DNA from: 43-108 sp001915545
Lineage (GTDB): Bacteria; Bacteroidota; Bacteroidia; Bacteroidales; Bacteroidaceae
Length of the DNA: 64,000 nucleotides
Assembly: GCA_902491215.1 (NCBI GenBank)
Contig: CABUGV010000015.1
Coordinates: forward strand, 1-64,000
Direction of reading: 5' to 3'
Part shown: piece by piece, positions 52,386-60,788 of the stretch
Numbering within the stretch: position 1 is the stretch's first letter
Layout of the letters: each line of letters begins with the position of its first letter
Made by a program: the position numbers and the translations under genes
Notes under the pieces: generated by a model
What the model saw: only the letters and a program-made list of their open reading frames with translations
The model's database searches: none
Told to the model about the DNA's origin: nothing

Positions 52386-55300
52386 CAATAGTCACGCTGC
52401 ACTTCTGCTATTCTCTGCTGCAGCTTGCGCATCTGTTCTTCAGCAAGAACTCTCTTGTACTCTATCGGAGTAATCTGGATGAAATCATCAACATACTTGT
52501 TCCAGTCATCAAGAATCTTTCTTGCCAGCTGCGAACCAGTGTTGAGATAATGCAGACGTACCAATTCATGAAGTTCCTTGCGCGATGCCGAGTTCTCAAG
52601 CAACGAGAGCTCTACCATCTCCATATTGCAGCGTTCGTCAAAGTCGTGGTCGCGGTCCCAAACATAAGCCAGACCACCGCTCATACCCGCCGCGAAGTTG
52701 CGCCCCGTGCTTCCAAGTACAACAACGCGTCCGCCGGTCATGTACTCGCAACAGTGGTCGCCTACGCCCTCTACTACGGCAATTGCTCCAGAGTTTCTTA
52801 CAGCGAATCGCTCTCCAACACGGCCATTGATGTAAACTTCACCGCTTGTAGCCCCGTAAAGCAAAGTGTTTCCTGCTATGCTGTTGTTTTCAGCATCGAA
52901 GTTGCTTCTTACAGGAGGCAAAACTGATATGCGTCCACCGCTGAGTCCTTTACCCAAGTAGTCGTTGGCTTCGCCTTCAAGACGGAAACTGATGCCGTGT
53001 GCAAGGAAAGCTCCGAAGCTCTGACCAGCCGAGCCCTTGAACTTGACATTGATGGTCTGATCAGGCAATCCCTGTGCCCCATATCTTGAAGCCACTTCAC
53101 CGGAAAGCATTGCGCCCACAGACCTATCCGTATTTCCGATTGCATATTCAAGAGATATCTCGCGCTTGTTGTCCAATGCATCCTTTGCATCCGAAATGAT
53201 GGCTACATCCTTTACACCGCCGATGTCATGTCTCTGCGATGTAACATTACAGATGGCGGCTGTACTGTCGACCTTGTGGAGCATTCTTCCGAAATCGAGC
53301 AGACGAGTCTTCGCATTCATCTTTGAACTTTCAATCTCGATAAGGTCAGTACGTCCTACTATATCTTCGAGCTTTTCGAATCCCATTTCTGCAAGATACT
53401 CTCTCACTTCCTGAGCCAGGAATGTGAAATAGTTGACAAGATACTCATATCTGCCCCTGAAGTGTTCGCGCAAAGCAGGATCCTGAGTTGCAACACCAAC
53501 CGGACACATGTTTGTGTGGCACTTTCTCATCATAACACATCCGAGCACGATGAGCGATGTTGTTCCGAAAGCAAACTCCTCTGCACCGAGCAACGCCATA
53601 CTGATGATGTCGCGTCCGGTCTTGAGCTGTCCATCGGTCTGAAGAACCACCTGACCGCGCAATCCATTGAGCACCAATGTCTGCTGTGTCTCGCTCAATC
53701 CTATTTCAGGAGATATACCGGCATAGCGCATCGAAGAAGCTGGCGATGCACCGGTTCCACCCTCTGCACCTGAGATTACAATAATGTCGGCTTTAGCTTT
53801 GGCAACACCGGCCGCAATCGTACCGATACCGCTCTCTGCAACGAGTTTCACGCTTATCTTAGCCTTTGGATTAACATTCTTGAGGTCGAAAATCAGCTGC
53901 GACAAGTCCTCAATTGAATATATGTCGTGATGAGGTGGAGGCGAGATGAGCGAAATTCCAGGTATGGAGTTACGAGTCTTGGCTATGACCTCGTCAACCT
54001 TGAATCCAGGAAGCTGTCCACCTTCACCAGGTTTTGCACCCTGAGCCACCTTAATCTGTATTTCTTCGGCATTCACAAGATATTCAGCCGTTACGCCGAA
54101 GCGTCCAGATGCCACCTGTTTGATCTTGCTTGAAAGTGAAATGCCGTTGTACTCTGAAGTAAATCTTGCGGAATCCTCACCTCCTTCACCTGTATTGCTT
54201 CGTGTACCGAGTTTATTCATTGCCAAAGCAATAGCCTCGTGTGCTTCCTTGCTTATGGCTCCGAAAGACATAGCACCTGTAACAAAATGCTTCACAATGT
54301 TCTCCACCGGTTCTACTCTGTCAACAGGTATTGGGTTCTTCTTGAAGCCGAAGAAGTCGCGTAAGAATATAGGATGTTCCTTTTCATCAGCCTTGTGAGT
54401 AAACTCCTTGAACTTCTTGTAGCTTCCAAGACGTGTTGCAATCTGCAGTTCACTGATTGTTTCAGGATTCCAAGCATGTTCGATACCGTTCTTGCGCCAT
54501 GAATATTGACCGACGTACGGGAGCAAAGCTTCAGGTTCGACACCTGCGAATCCCTGATCATGCAGTCTGGTATAGTCTTCTGCTATTTCGTCCAGACGAA
54601 TACCGCCGACAGTAGAAGTTGTCGTTCCGAAGTATGTCCTCAACAGTTCCTCGCTCAATCCGACAGACTCGAATATCTTCGAACCGCGATATGATCTGAT
54701 GGTACTGATACCCATCTTGCTCATAATCTTGTAGAGTCCTTTACGGATAGCGTTTATATAGTTCTTTTCAGCCGTCTCATAGTTCATCTGGATTTCTCCG
54801 TTCTTCACAAGGTCGTCCAATATGGCGAAAGCCATGTAAGGGTTGATGGCGCTGGCTCCATATCCCAGGAGGAGGGCGGCATGCATAACTTCGCGGATCT
54901 CACCGCTTTCAACTATCAAAGCAGTCTGCACACGCTTCTGCACCTTGATGAGGTGGTGGTGTACCGCACTCACAGCCAAGAGTGAAGGGATAGCCGCATG
55001 CTTATCGTCGATACCCTTATCAGAAAGTATGATATAGTTCACACCATCCTTTACAGACTGCTCAGCCTTTGCACAAAGTCCGGCCAAAGCCTCCTGAAGA
55101 GCGGCTCTTCCACGGGCAACTTCGAAGAGCATATCGAGTTTGACAGTATTGAATCCCTTGTAGCGGATATTTTCGAGCATGTCGATTTTCGTATTGTTCA
55201 GCACCGGATGAGTCAGTCTGACCATTTTGCAGTGTGATTCATCTGGAGTAAGAATATGTGTACCGACAGCACCTATGTATTCAGTCTGCGACATCACAAG

Positions 55301-56887
55301 TTCCTCGCGTATAGGGTCGATGGCAGGATTGGTGACCTGTGCAAACTGCTGTCTGAAATAATTGAACAACAGCTGCGGTTCGTCCGACAGCACAGCCAGC
55401 GGAGTATCATTACCCATGGATGCTACCGGTTCGGCACCGTTTACACACATCGGCTTGATGATTCGTTCTACATCTTCGCGTGTGTAGCCGTAAGCCAACA
55501 GCCTGCGCGAATAGTCGGATACAGAGTTGCTTACCTTACGTCCGCTCTTCAGAGCATCCAAATCTATACGGTTGTCTGCCAGCCAACGCCTATAAGGTTT
55601 CTCAGCGGCGAGGCATTTCTTTATTTCGTCATCATAATATATGCGTCCCTCCTGCGTGTCGACCATCAGAATCTTACCCGGCTGGAGGCATCCTTTCTCC
55701 TTGATGTCGCCCGGTTCGAAACTTATCGTTCCGGCCTCACTGGCAACCACCATCATATCGTCTTTTGTGATGAGGTAACGTGCAGGACGCAGTCCGTTTC
55801 TGTCGAGCATACCCCCTGCATATCGGCCGTCGCTGAAGAGCAGTGCAGCCGGACCGTCCCACGGTTCCATCAGGATGGAATGATATTCATAGAAAGCCTT
55901 GAGATCTTCATTAATAAAGTTCTTGTCATTAAAAGACTCAGGCACGAGCATAGCCATTGCATGAGGGAGCGAAAGTCCCGACATGACAAAGAATTCAAGT
56001 GCGTTGTCGAGCGATGCACTGTCGCTCATATCCGGCTGAAGTATAGGACGTATGTCGCCCACTTCGCCCAAGAGTTCGGTAGAAAGTACACTTTCACGGG
56101 CCTCCATCCATGCACGGTTTCCACGAATAGTGTTTATCTCTCCGTTGTGTGCCAACAATCTGAACGGCTGTGCCAATCCCCACGCAGGGAATGTGTTGGT
56201 ACTGAATCTCGAATGCACAACAGCCAGTCCGCTGGTGAAATAAGGTTGTGTCAGATCCAGAAAATAACGTCTGAGCTGAGTCGAAGACAACATGCCCTTA
56301 TAGACAATGTTCTTGCTCGAAAGAGAAGCTATATAGAAGTCCTTATCATTTATACTGCGCTCCATCTTCTTGCGTGCCACATACAGTTTTCGTTCCAGTT
56401 CGTCAGGCTCAACATCGCCTGTGACGAAAACCTGCTTTATGTCAGGCTCTGTGCTCAGTGCCATCTCACCCAAGACGGAAGAATCCACAGGGACTTGTCT
56501 GAGATGCATCATCTTAAGGCCCTGACGCTCAATCTCATCAAGCATGACACCAAGGATCTCAGACTGACGTTTCTCATCCTTCGGCAAGAACACAAGACCT
56601 GTACCGTAACGTCCCTTCTCCGGAACCGGTATGCCTTGAAGCAGAATAAATTCATGCGGAATCTGAAGCATTATACCTGCGCCGTCACCGCTCTTGTTGT
56701 CGGCACCTTCCGCACCTCTATGCTTCATGTTTTCGAGAACCTTCAGAGCCGAGTCGACAAGTTCATGCGACTTGCGTCCGTGAACGTCTACTATCATTCC
56801 TACGCCACACGCGTCGTGTTCATTCTCTCTGCTGTACAAGCCTCCCGACTCGCAAGCAAGCCTCTGTGTTTCTTTCTGTTCCAACAT
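52385..56887 (-). CDS. gltB: glutamate synthase large subunit (alpha)
   Basis: This 1500-residue GOGAT transfers the amide nitrogen of glutamine to 2-oxoglutarate. Cys27 (in HDACGVGMI) would become the N-terminal nucleophile after removal of a 26-residue propeptide. The amidotransferase domain (27-420) is followed by the central domain, the FMN-binding synthase domain (about 810-1180), with GEGGEDSARFTSEYNGISLS and AEGGTGASPASSMRYAG, the 3Fe-4S cysteines in CVMMRKCHTNMCPVG (near 1120) and a C-terminal beta-helix with GG-repeats. It heads the gltB-gltD-asnB operon. Its length and order match the NADPH type. Confidence 0.95.
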   Translation of the reverse strand: MLEQKETQRLACESGGLYSRENEHDACGVGMIVDVHGRKSHELVDSALKVLENMKHRGAEGADNKSGDGAGIMLQIPHEFILLQGIPVPEKGRYGTGLVFLPKDEKRQSEILGVMLDEIERQGLKMMHLRQVPVDSSVLGEMALSTEPDIKQVFVTGDVEPDELERKLYVARKKMERSINDKDFYIASLSSKNIVYKGMLSSTQLRRYFLDLTQPYFTSGLAVVHSRFSTNTFPAWGLAQPFRLLAHNGEINTIRGNRAWMEARESVLSTELLGEVGDIRPILQPDMSDSASLDNALEFFVMSGLSLPHAMAMLVPESFNDKNFINEDLKAFYEYHSILMEPWDGPAALLFSDGRYAGGMLDRNGLRPARYLITKDDMMVVASEAGTISFEPGDIKEKGCLQPGKILMVDTQEGRIYYDDEIKKCLAAEKPYRRWLADNRIDLDALKSGRKVSNSVSDYSRRLLAYGYTREDVERIIKPMCVNGAEPVASMGNDTPLAVLSDEPQLLFNYFRQQFAQVTNPAIDPIREELVMSQTEYIGAVGTHILTPDESHCKMVRLTHPVLNNTKIDMLENIRYKGFNTVKLDMLFEVARGRAALQEALAGLCAKAEQSVKDGVNYIILSDKGIDDKHAAIPSLLAVSAVHHHLIKVQKRVQTALIVESGEIREVMHAALLLGYGASAINPYMAFAILDDLVKNGEIQMNYETAEKNYINAIRKGLYKIMSKMGISTIRSYRGSKIFESVGLSEELLRTYFGTTTSTVGGIRLDEIAEDYTRLHDQGFAGVEPEALLPYVGQYSWRKNGIEHAWNPETISELQIATRLGSYKKFKEFTHKADEKEHPIFLRDFFGFKKNPIPVDRVEPVENIVKHFVTGAMSFGAISKEAHEAIALAMNKLGTRSNTGEGGEDSARFTSEYNGISLSSKIKQVASGRFGVTAEYLVNAEEIQIKVAQGAKPGEGGQLPGFKVDEVIAKTRNSIPGISLISPPPHHDIYSIEDLSQLIFDLKNVNPKAKISVKLVAESGIGTIAAGVAKAKADIIVISGAEGGTGASPASSMRYAGISPEIGLSETQQTLVLNGLRGQVVLQTDGQLKTGRDIISMALLGAEEFAFGTTSLIVLGCVMMRKCHTNMCPVGVATQDPALREHFRGRYEYLVNYFTFLAQEVREYLAEMGFEKLEDIVGRTDLIEIESSKMNAKTRLLDFGRMLHKVDSTAAICNVTSQRHDIGGVKDVAIISDAKDALDNKREISLEYAIGNTDRSVGAMLSGEVASRYGAQGLPDQTINVKFKGSAGQSFGAFLAHGISFRLEGEANDYLGKGLSGGRISVLPPVRSNFDAENNSIAGNTLLYGATSGEVYINGRVGERFAVRNSGAIAVVEGVGDHCCEYMTGGRVVVLGSTGRNFAAGMSGGLAYVWDRDHDFDERCNMEMVELSLLENSASRKELHELVRLHYLNTGSQLARKILDDWNKYVDDFIQITPIEYKRVLAEEQMRKLQQRIAEVQRDY

Positions 56888-56949
56888 CTTATATTGATTT
56901 TGCGTTACTTATTGACACCTTTTTATCACTTTCAATTTCTATTTGAGCG

Positions 56950-56957
56950 CAAAAGTA
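56950..56957 (-). promoter_or_regulatory. -7 box for gltB-gltD-asnB
   Basis: TACTTTTG on the minus strand; TTG (56980-56982) lies 22 bases upstream. Start near 56943, leader about 56 bases. The 56888-57237 spacer is very A/T-rich and holds nothing else except the floA terminator. Confidence 0.5.
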
Positions 56958-57180
56958 ATAAATTAATTTCAATATGATACAATATTACAATATAAATTTA
57001 TCATTATTCTTTCTAAAGCATACAAATACAGATAAATTAGTACATAACCGCTATTAAATCAAACATATTCATAATAAAATCATATAATAAATAGCAAAAT
57101 GTTATTACACAAATAAAGACAAAATCACAAAGAAGCCATTCGAACACAAAACAAAATGAAACTACATAAGTATTGAAATA

Positions 57181-57214
57181 AAAAAACGGTCTGAAAACCT
57201 AAGCCTTCAGACCG
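57181..57214 (-). terminator. terminator of nfeD-floA
   Basis: On the minus strand CGGTCTGAA pairs with TTCAGACCG (9 bp, 10-base loop), followed by a run of seven T, just past the floA stop. Confidence 0.92.
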
Positions 57215-57237
57215 CACACGCATATATAATCAATATA

Positions 57238-58263
57238 TCAACCTTTCTTTTCAGGATCAATGATGGAATCTACTGCATTCTTCACATCCGCCTTACCGAA
57301 TTGAGCAAAATTATCGCGCATAGAAGTATCCGACTGAAGATTCTTTAATCTGTAATAATCCATAAAACCTATGTTTCCTGAACGAAGAGCCTCAGCCAAC
57401 GCCTTAGGAACTTCAGCTTCAGCCTGTATTACATCAGCCCTAGCCTCCTGTGCCTTAGCTTTCATTTCCTGCTCAAGCGCCACAGCCATGGCTCTACGCT
57501 CTTCGGCCTTTGCCTGAGCAATGTTCTTGTCGGCATTTGCCTGATCCATCTGCAATGTAGCACCGATATTCTTGCCGACATCTATATCAGCAATATCAAT
57601 GGAAAGGATTTCAAAAGCCGTACCTGCATCAAGTCCCTTACGTAGCACCAGCTTTGATATAGAATCCGGATTTTCGAGCACATTCTCATGCGATTCGGCA
57701 GAACCTATACTGGAGACAATGCCCTCGCCGACACGTGCCAGAATTGTATCTTCGCCGGCACCGCCGACAAGCTGATGGATATTGGCCCTCACCGTCACAC
57801 GCGCCTTGGCTATGAGCTGGATTCCGTTTTTGGCAACAGCCGCAACGGGCGGAGTGTCTATAACCTTAGGATTGACACTTGTCTGCACAGCCTCAAAAAC
57901 GTCTCTACCGGCCAAGTCGATAGCCGTAGCTTTCTCAAAACTGAGTTCGATACCGGCCTTAGAAGCCGACACGAGAGCATGAACTACCCTCTGTACGTGA
58001 CCGCCGGTCATATAATGGGCTTCGAGATTATCGCGGGTAACATTGGTAAGTCCAGCCTTGTGGGCTTCAATCAGACTTGGCACAATGATGCCGGGCGGAA
58101 CATTTCTTATGCGCATAAGGAAAAGCTGTATGAGCGAAATCTTCACACCGGAAACTTTGGCCGAAAGCCAAAGGAAAAACGGCACAAAATGAAAAAACAC
58201 AGAAAGCAGTATCACCGCTCCCAGCACTATGGCCGGCACAAGAACATAATAATTTAATACCAT
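57238..58263 (-). CDS. floA: flotillin-like protein FloA
   Basis: This 341-residue protein has an N-terminal membrane hairpin (about 4-35, VLVPAIVLGAVILLSVFF), a PHB/SPFH domain (about 50-215) and a coiled region rich in Ala/Glu (QAKAEERRAMAVALEQEMKAKAQEA, in several short segments) that oligomerises. FloA forms large assemblies at membrane microdomains. The NfeD-type gene 38 bases upstream is its usual partner. Both are on the minus strand in one transcript, ending at a good hairpin. Confidence 0.92.
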   Translation of the reverse strand: MVLNYYVLVPAIVLGAVILLSVFFHFVPFFLWLSAKVSGVKISLIQLFLMRIRNVPPGIIVPSLIEAHKAGLTNVTRDNLEAHYMTGGHVQRVVHALVSASKAGIELSFEKATAIDLAGRDVFEAVQTSVNPKVIDTPPVAAVAKNGIQLIAKARVTVRANIHQLVGGAGEDTILARVGEGIVSSIGSAESHENVLENPDSISKLVLRKGLDAGTAFEILSIDIADIDVGKNIGATLQMDQANADKNIAQAKAEERRAMAVALEQEMKAKAQEARADVIQAEAEVPKALAEALRSGNIGFMDYYRLKNLQSDTSMRDNFAQFGKADVKNAVDSIIDPEKKG

Positions 58264-58301
58264 ATAACTTACACTTTGTTGATTTCAAATTTCAAAAAAA
58301 C

Positions 58302-58766
58302 TCACTTGCGTCTAACCCACACGGATGCACCGCTGACACGGCTCACCACGACAGCAGTACCTTCGTCTATCATACCGTCAGACGACTTAACCTCCACTTC
58401 CTTTCCATCAATGTCGGCATTTCCGACCAGCGCAAGACGGGTCAGAGCGACACCTTCATCGCCAACACATACAGACAGCTGTTCGTCCGAAGCAGAGGTG
58501 GAATCGATGGTCTTTTTCAGAGAATAACGGTCAAGGGTCTTGGAATGAGCAACCCACCAAAAACCGGAAAAGAACAGAAGCAGGGAAATCGCCAGAATGG
58601 TGAAGCCCCAGGACACACCGTAGAAGCTGAACACAGCAATGTTGAGAGCCACAAGACTCAATGTTCCGATTACTCCGGCAAAACCGGCACCTGGTATGAC
58701 GAATATCTCAATCCAGAACATCACCAGGCACAGAACAATCAAACAGATTATCATTGCCACTACCAT
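58302..58766 (-). CDS. NfeD-like protein, short form
   Basis: This 154-residue protein has two or three membrane helices (about 3-25, 30-50 and 55-72), then an OB-fold-like C-terminal domain (about 95-150: GDEGVALTRLALVGNADIDG). This is the short NfeD form without the N-terminal serine protease domain. It is usually encoded beside flotillins, as here, and is thought to help their membrane organisation. It is the first gene of the nfeD-floA unit, with a -7 box at 58835. Confidence 0.87.
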   Translation of the reverse strand: MVVAMIICLIVLCLVMFWIEIFVIPGAGFAGVIGTLSLVALNIAVFSFYGVSWGFTILAISLLLFFSGFWWVAHSKTLDRYSLKKTIDSTSASDEQLSVCVGDEGVALTRLALVGNADIDGKEVEVKSSDGMIDEGTAVVVSRVSGASVWVRRK

Positions 58767-58834
58767 AGCAAAAAGTCATTTTAAATACCAGTTTGTTTTT
58801 CATATTCTCGCTGCGCCGGCAGACGCATCAGCCA

Positions 58835-58867
58835 CAAAGGTATAAAAATAGCGGAATATTCATACAA
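58835..58867 (-). promoter_or_regulatory. promoter of nfeD-floA
   Basis: TACCTTTG (58835-58842, minus strand) with TTG (58865-58867) 22 bases upstream. Start near 58828, leader about 62 bases. Octamer array C begins 46 bases further upstream. Confidence 0.5.
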
Positions 58868-58912
58868 GAGAAGGCAAAACTTATTGAAACAGGAGCAATA
58901 TGCGCATGCCGC

Positions 58913-58964
58913 GAGGGCTCGCGACATCAATTTCGAGGGCTCGAAAATATCACAACGAGCGCCC
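58913..58964. repeat. octamer array C: three boxes, exact 22-base period
   Basis: Boxes start at 58913 (GAGGGCTC), 58935 (GAGGGCTC) and 58957 (GAGCGCCC, one mismatch). Both intervals are 22 bases. The first is inside a longer palindrome, GCGAGggCTCGC. Linkers differ. The array is in the spacer between gdhB and nfeD, which are codirectional, about 29 bases past the gdhB terminator and upstream of the nfeD promoter. Unlike arrays A and B it has no T run and so is not a good terminator. Confidence 0.85.
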
Positions 58965-58992
58965 GCAGTTGACAGTTTTCATAAATACCAAC

Positions 58993-59037
58993 AAAAAGAA
59001 TGCGCCCGGCTGATGACAAATCATCAGACCGGACGCA
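58993..59037 (-). terminator. terminator of gdhB
   Basis: On the minus strand a long stem (TGCG-CCGG-TGATGA against TCATCA-CCGG-CGCA, with a bulge and a mismatch) has a 4-base loop and is followed by five T. Confidence 0.85.
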
Positions 59038-59107
59038 TCAAAACTTCAACGATGAACAATTATGTATAGGCACTCATGTCAAGACTATGCATGAGCACCG
59101 AAATACA

Positions 59108-60445
59108 TCAAACAATGCCCTGAGCCATCATGGCCTTGGCAACCTTCATGAAGCCTGCGATATTTGCACCTTTGACATAGTTGACATAGCCGTCAGGCTG
59201 TGTTCCATACTTGACACACTGATTGTGAATGTTATGCATAATTGTATGCAACCTGCGGTCAACCTCAGCAGCATCCCAAGAAATATGCATGGCGTTCTGT
59301 GTCATCTCAAGACCGGAGGTAGCAACACCTCCTGCATTGACAGCCTTTCCTGGAGCATACAGCATCTTGCGGTCAACAAAAGCATCGATGGCTTCAGGAG
59401 TACATCCCATATTAGATATTTCGGCAACACATGTCACACCATTGTTGATAAGCATCATGGCATCTTCGCCGTTGAGCTCATTCTGAGTGGCACATGTGAG
59501 GGCTATATCACACTTAACCTCCCATGGGCGCTTTCCCGGAACGAACTTGCTGCCAGGGAATTTCTCGGCATACGGACTGCAGATGTCGTTGCCCGACGCA
59601 CGAAGTTCAAGCATATAGTCAATCTTTTCTCCGCTCACGCCGTCCGGATCATATATATATCCGTCAGGACCGGATATAGTCAGCACTTTGGCACCCATCT
59701 CGACTGCCTTGGTTGCAGCGCCCCAGGCAACATTGCCGAAACCGGAAATTGCGATAGTCTTTCCACTGATGGATATGCCGTTGTTTTCGAGCATTTCATT
59801 AACGAAGTAAAGTCCTCCGAAACCTGTAGCCTCCGGACGAACGAGACTGCCTCCGTATTCCAAACCCTTGCCTGTCAGCACTCCGCTCCAATCGCGTGTA
59901 AGCTTCTTGTACTGTCCGAACAGATATCCGATTTCGCGTGCACCAACACCGATATCGCCGGCAGGGACATCTATTTCAGGGCCGATATAACGGTAGAGTT
60001 CATTCATGAAAGCCTGGCAGAAACGCATGATTTCTGCATCACTCTTACCACGAGGAGAGAAGTCGGAACCGCCCTTGCCTCCGCCCATCGGGAGGGTTGT
60101 GAGCGCATTCTTGAATGTCTGCTCAAAGCCTAAGAATTTAAGAATGGAAAGATTTACAGAAGCATGGAAACGCAATCCGCCTTTGTACGGACCGATGGCG
60201 CTGTTGAACTGCACTCTGTATCCTATATTGACCTGGACTTCACCCTTGTCGTCAACCCATGGGACGCGGAATATTATGACCCTCTCCGGTTCGACAAGAC
60301 GCTCAATGATCTTTGCCTTTTCAAATTCAGGATGCTGTTCGTACACTTCACGTATAGACAAAAGCACTTCCTTGACTGCCTGAAGATATTCGGGCTCATT
60401 CGGATGCTTTGACTCAAGCATCGTCATTATTCTATCGACATCCAT
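59108..60445 (-). CDS. gdhB: glutamate dehydrogenase, NAD-like type
   Basis: This is a second 50-kDa hexameric glutamate dehydrogenase (445 residues), with the same active-site motif LPMGGGKGGSDF as the first at 15774. Its dinucleotide fold is different: ISGFGNVAWGAATK and then LTISGPDGYIYDPDG, which closely match the NAD-specific enzyme of Clostridium symbiosum. It is expected to be NAD-linked or dual, with a catabolic or nitrogen-recycling role, whereas the other is NADP-type. It is monocistronic, with a -7 box at 60501 and a good terminator. It diverges from the PEP/pyruvate-binding gene. The cofactor call is an inference from motif similarity. Confidence 0.9.
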   Translation of the reverse strand: MDVDRIMTMLESKHPNEPEYLQAVKEVLLSIREVYEQHPEFEKAKIIERLVEPERVIIFRVPWVDDKGEVQVNIGYRVQFNSAIGPYKGGLRFHASVNLSILKFLGFEQTFKNALTTLPMGGGKGGSDFSPRGKSDAEIMRFCQAFMNELYRYIGPEIDVPAGDIGVGAREIGYLFGQYKKLTRDWSGVLTGKGLEYGGSLVRPEATGFGGLYFVNEMLENNGISISGKTIAISGFGNVAWGAATKAVEMGAKVLTISGPDGYIYDPDGVSGEKIDYMLELRASGNDICSPYAEKFPGSKFVPGKRPWEVKCDIALTCATQNELNGEDAMMLINNGVTCVAEISNMGCTPEAIDAFVDRKMLYAPGKAVNAGGVATSGLEMTQNAMHISWDAAEVDRRLHTIMHNIHNQCVKYGTQPDGYVNYVKGANIAGFMKVAKAMMAQGIV

Positions 60446-60500
60446 AATACTATAAATAAAAGGTTATACATTGTTCCGTACTAACGAAATACAGACATTA

Positions 60501-60530
60501 CAAATATAATAAATAGTAAAACGCCAACAA
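60501..60530 (-). promoter_or_regulatory. promoter of gdhB
   Basis: TATATTTG on the minus strand (60501-60508) with TTG (60528-60530) 19 bases upstream. Start near 60494, leader about 49 bases. Confidence 0.55.
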
Positions 60531-60661
60531 GTTTTTCGGCTATTTTCAGTCCGCAGGAATACAAAATGAAATGCACATGCAGACTGTTGGCGAGCACAAA
60601 GAAAACTGACTTTACAAAATAACACTTTTGCAACTACATAATGCATTCACAAACCATAGGG

Positions 60662-60705
60662 TTCTGCCGGAAAGCAGAATCGCCGCAAACATGCTTAAAA
60701 GCATG
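60662..60705. repeat. two small hairpins upstream of the PEP/pyruvate-binding gene
   Basis: TTCTGC-cggaaa-GCAGAA (60662-60679) and CATGCTT-aa-AAGCATG (60690-60705) lie in the 343-base divergent spacer (60446-60788). No T run follows either. They could be operator sites or leader structure. Apart from these and the gdhB promoter the spacer shows nothing more. Confidence 0.4.
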
Positions 60706-60788
60706 AGAACAACAGCTGAAGAAGAAACAACTTGCATAAAAAGTTTTTTTTGGCTTTCTTTGTTACAATTACATAAACACTCAAAGCA

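Noticed and set aside
55256..56977. Long open frame antisense to gltB (573 codons)
   Set aside because: It mirrors the codon structure of gltB; no recognisable domain and no regulatory signal of its own.
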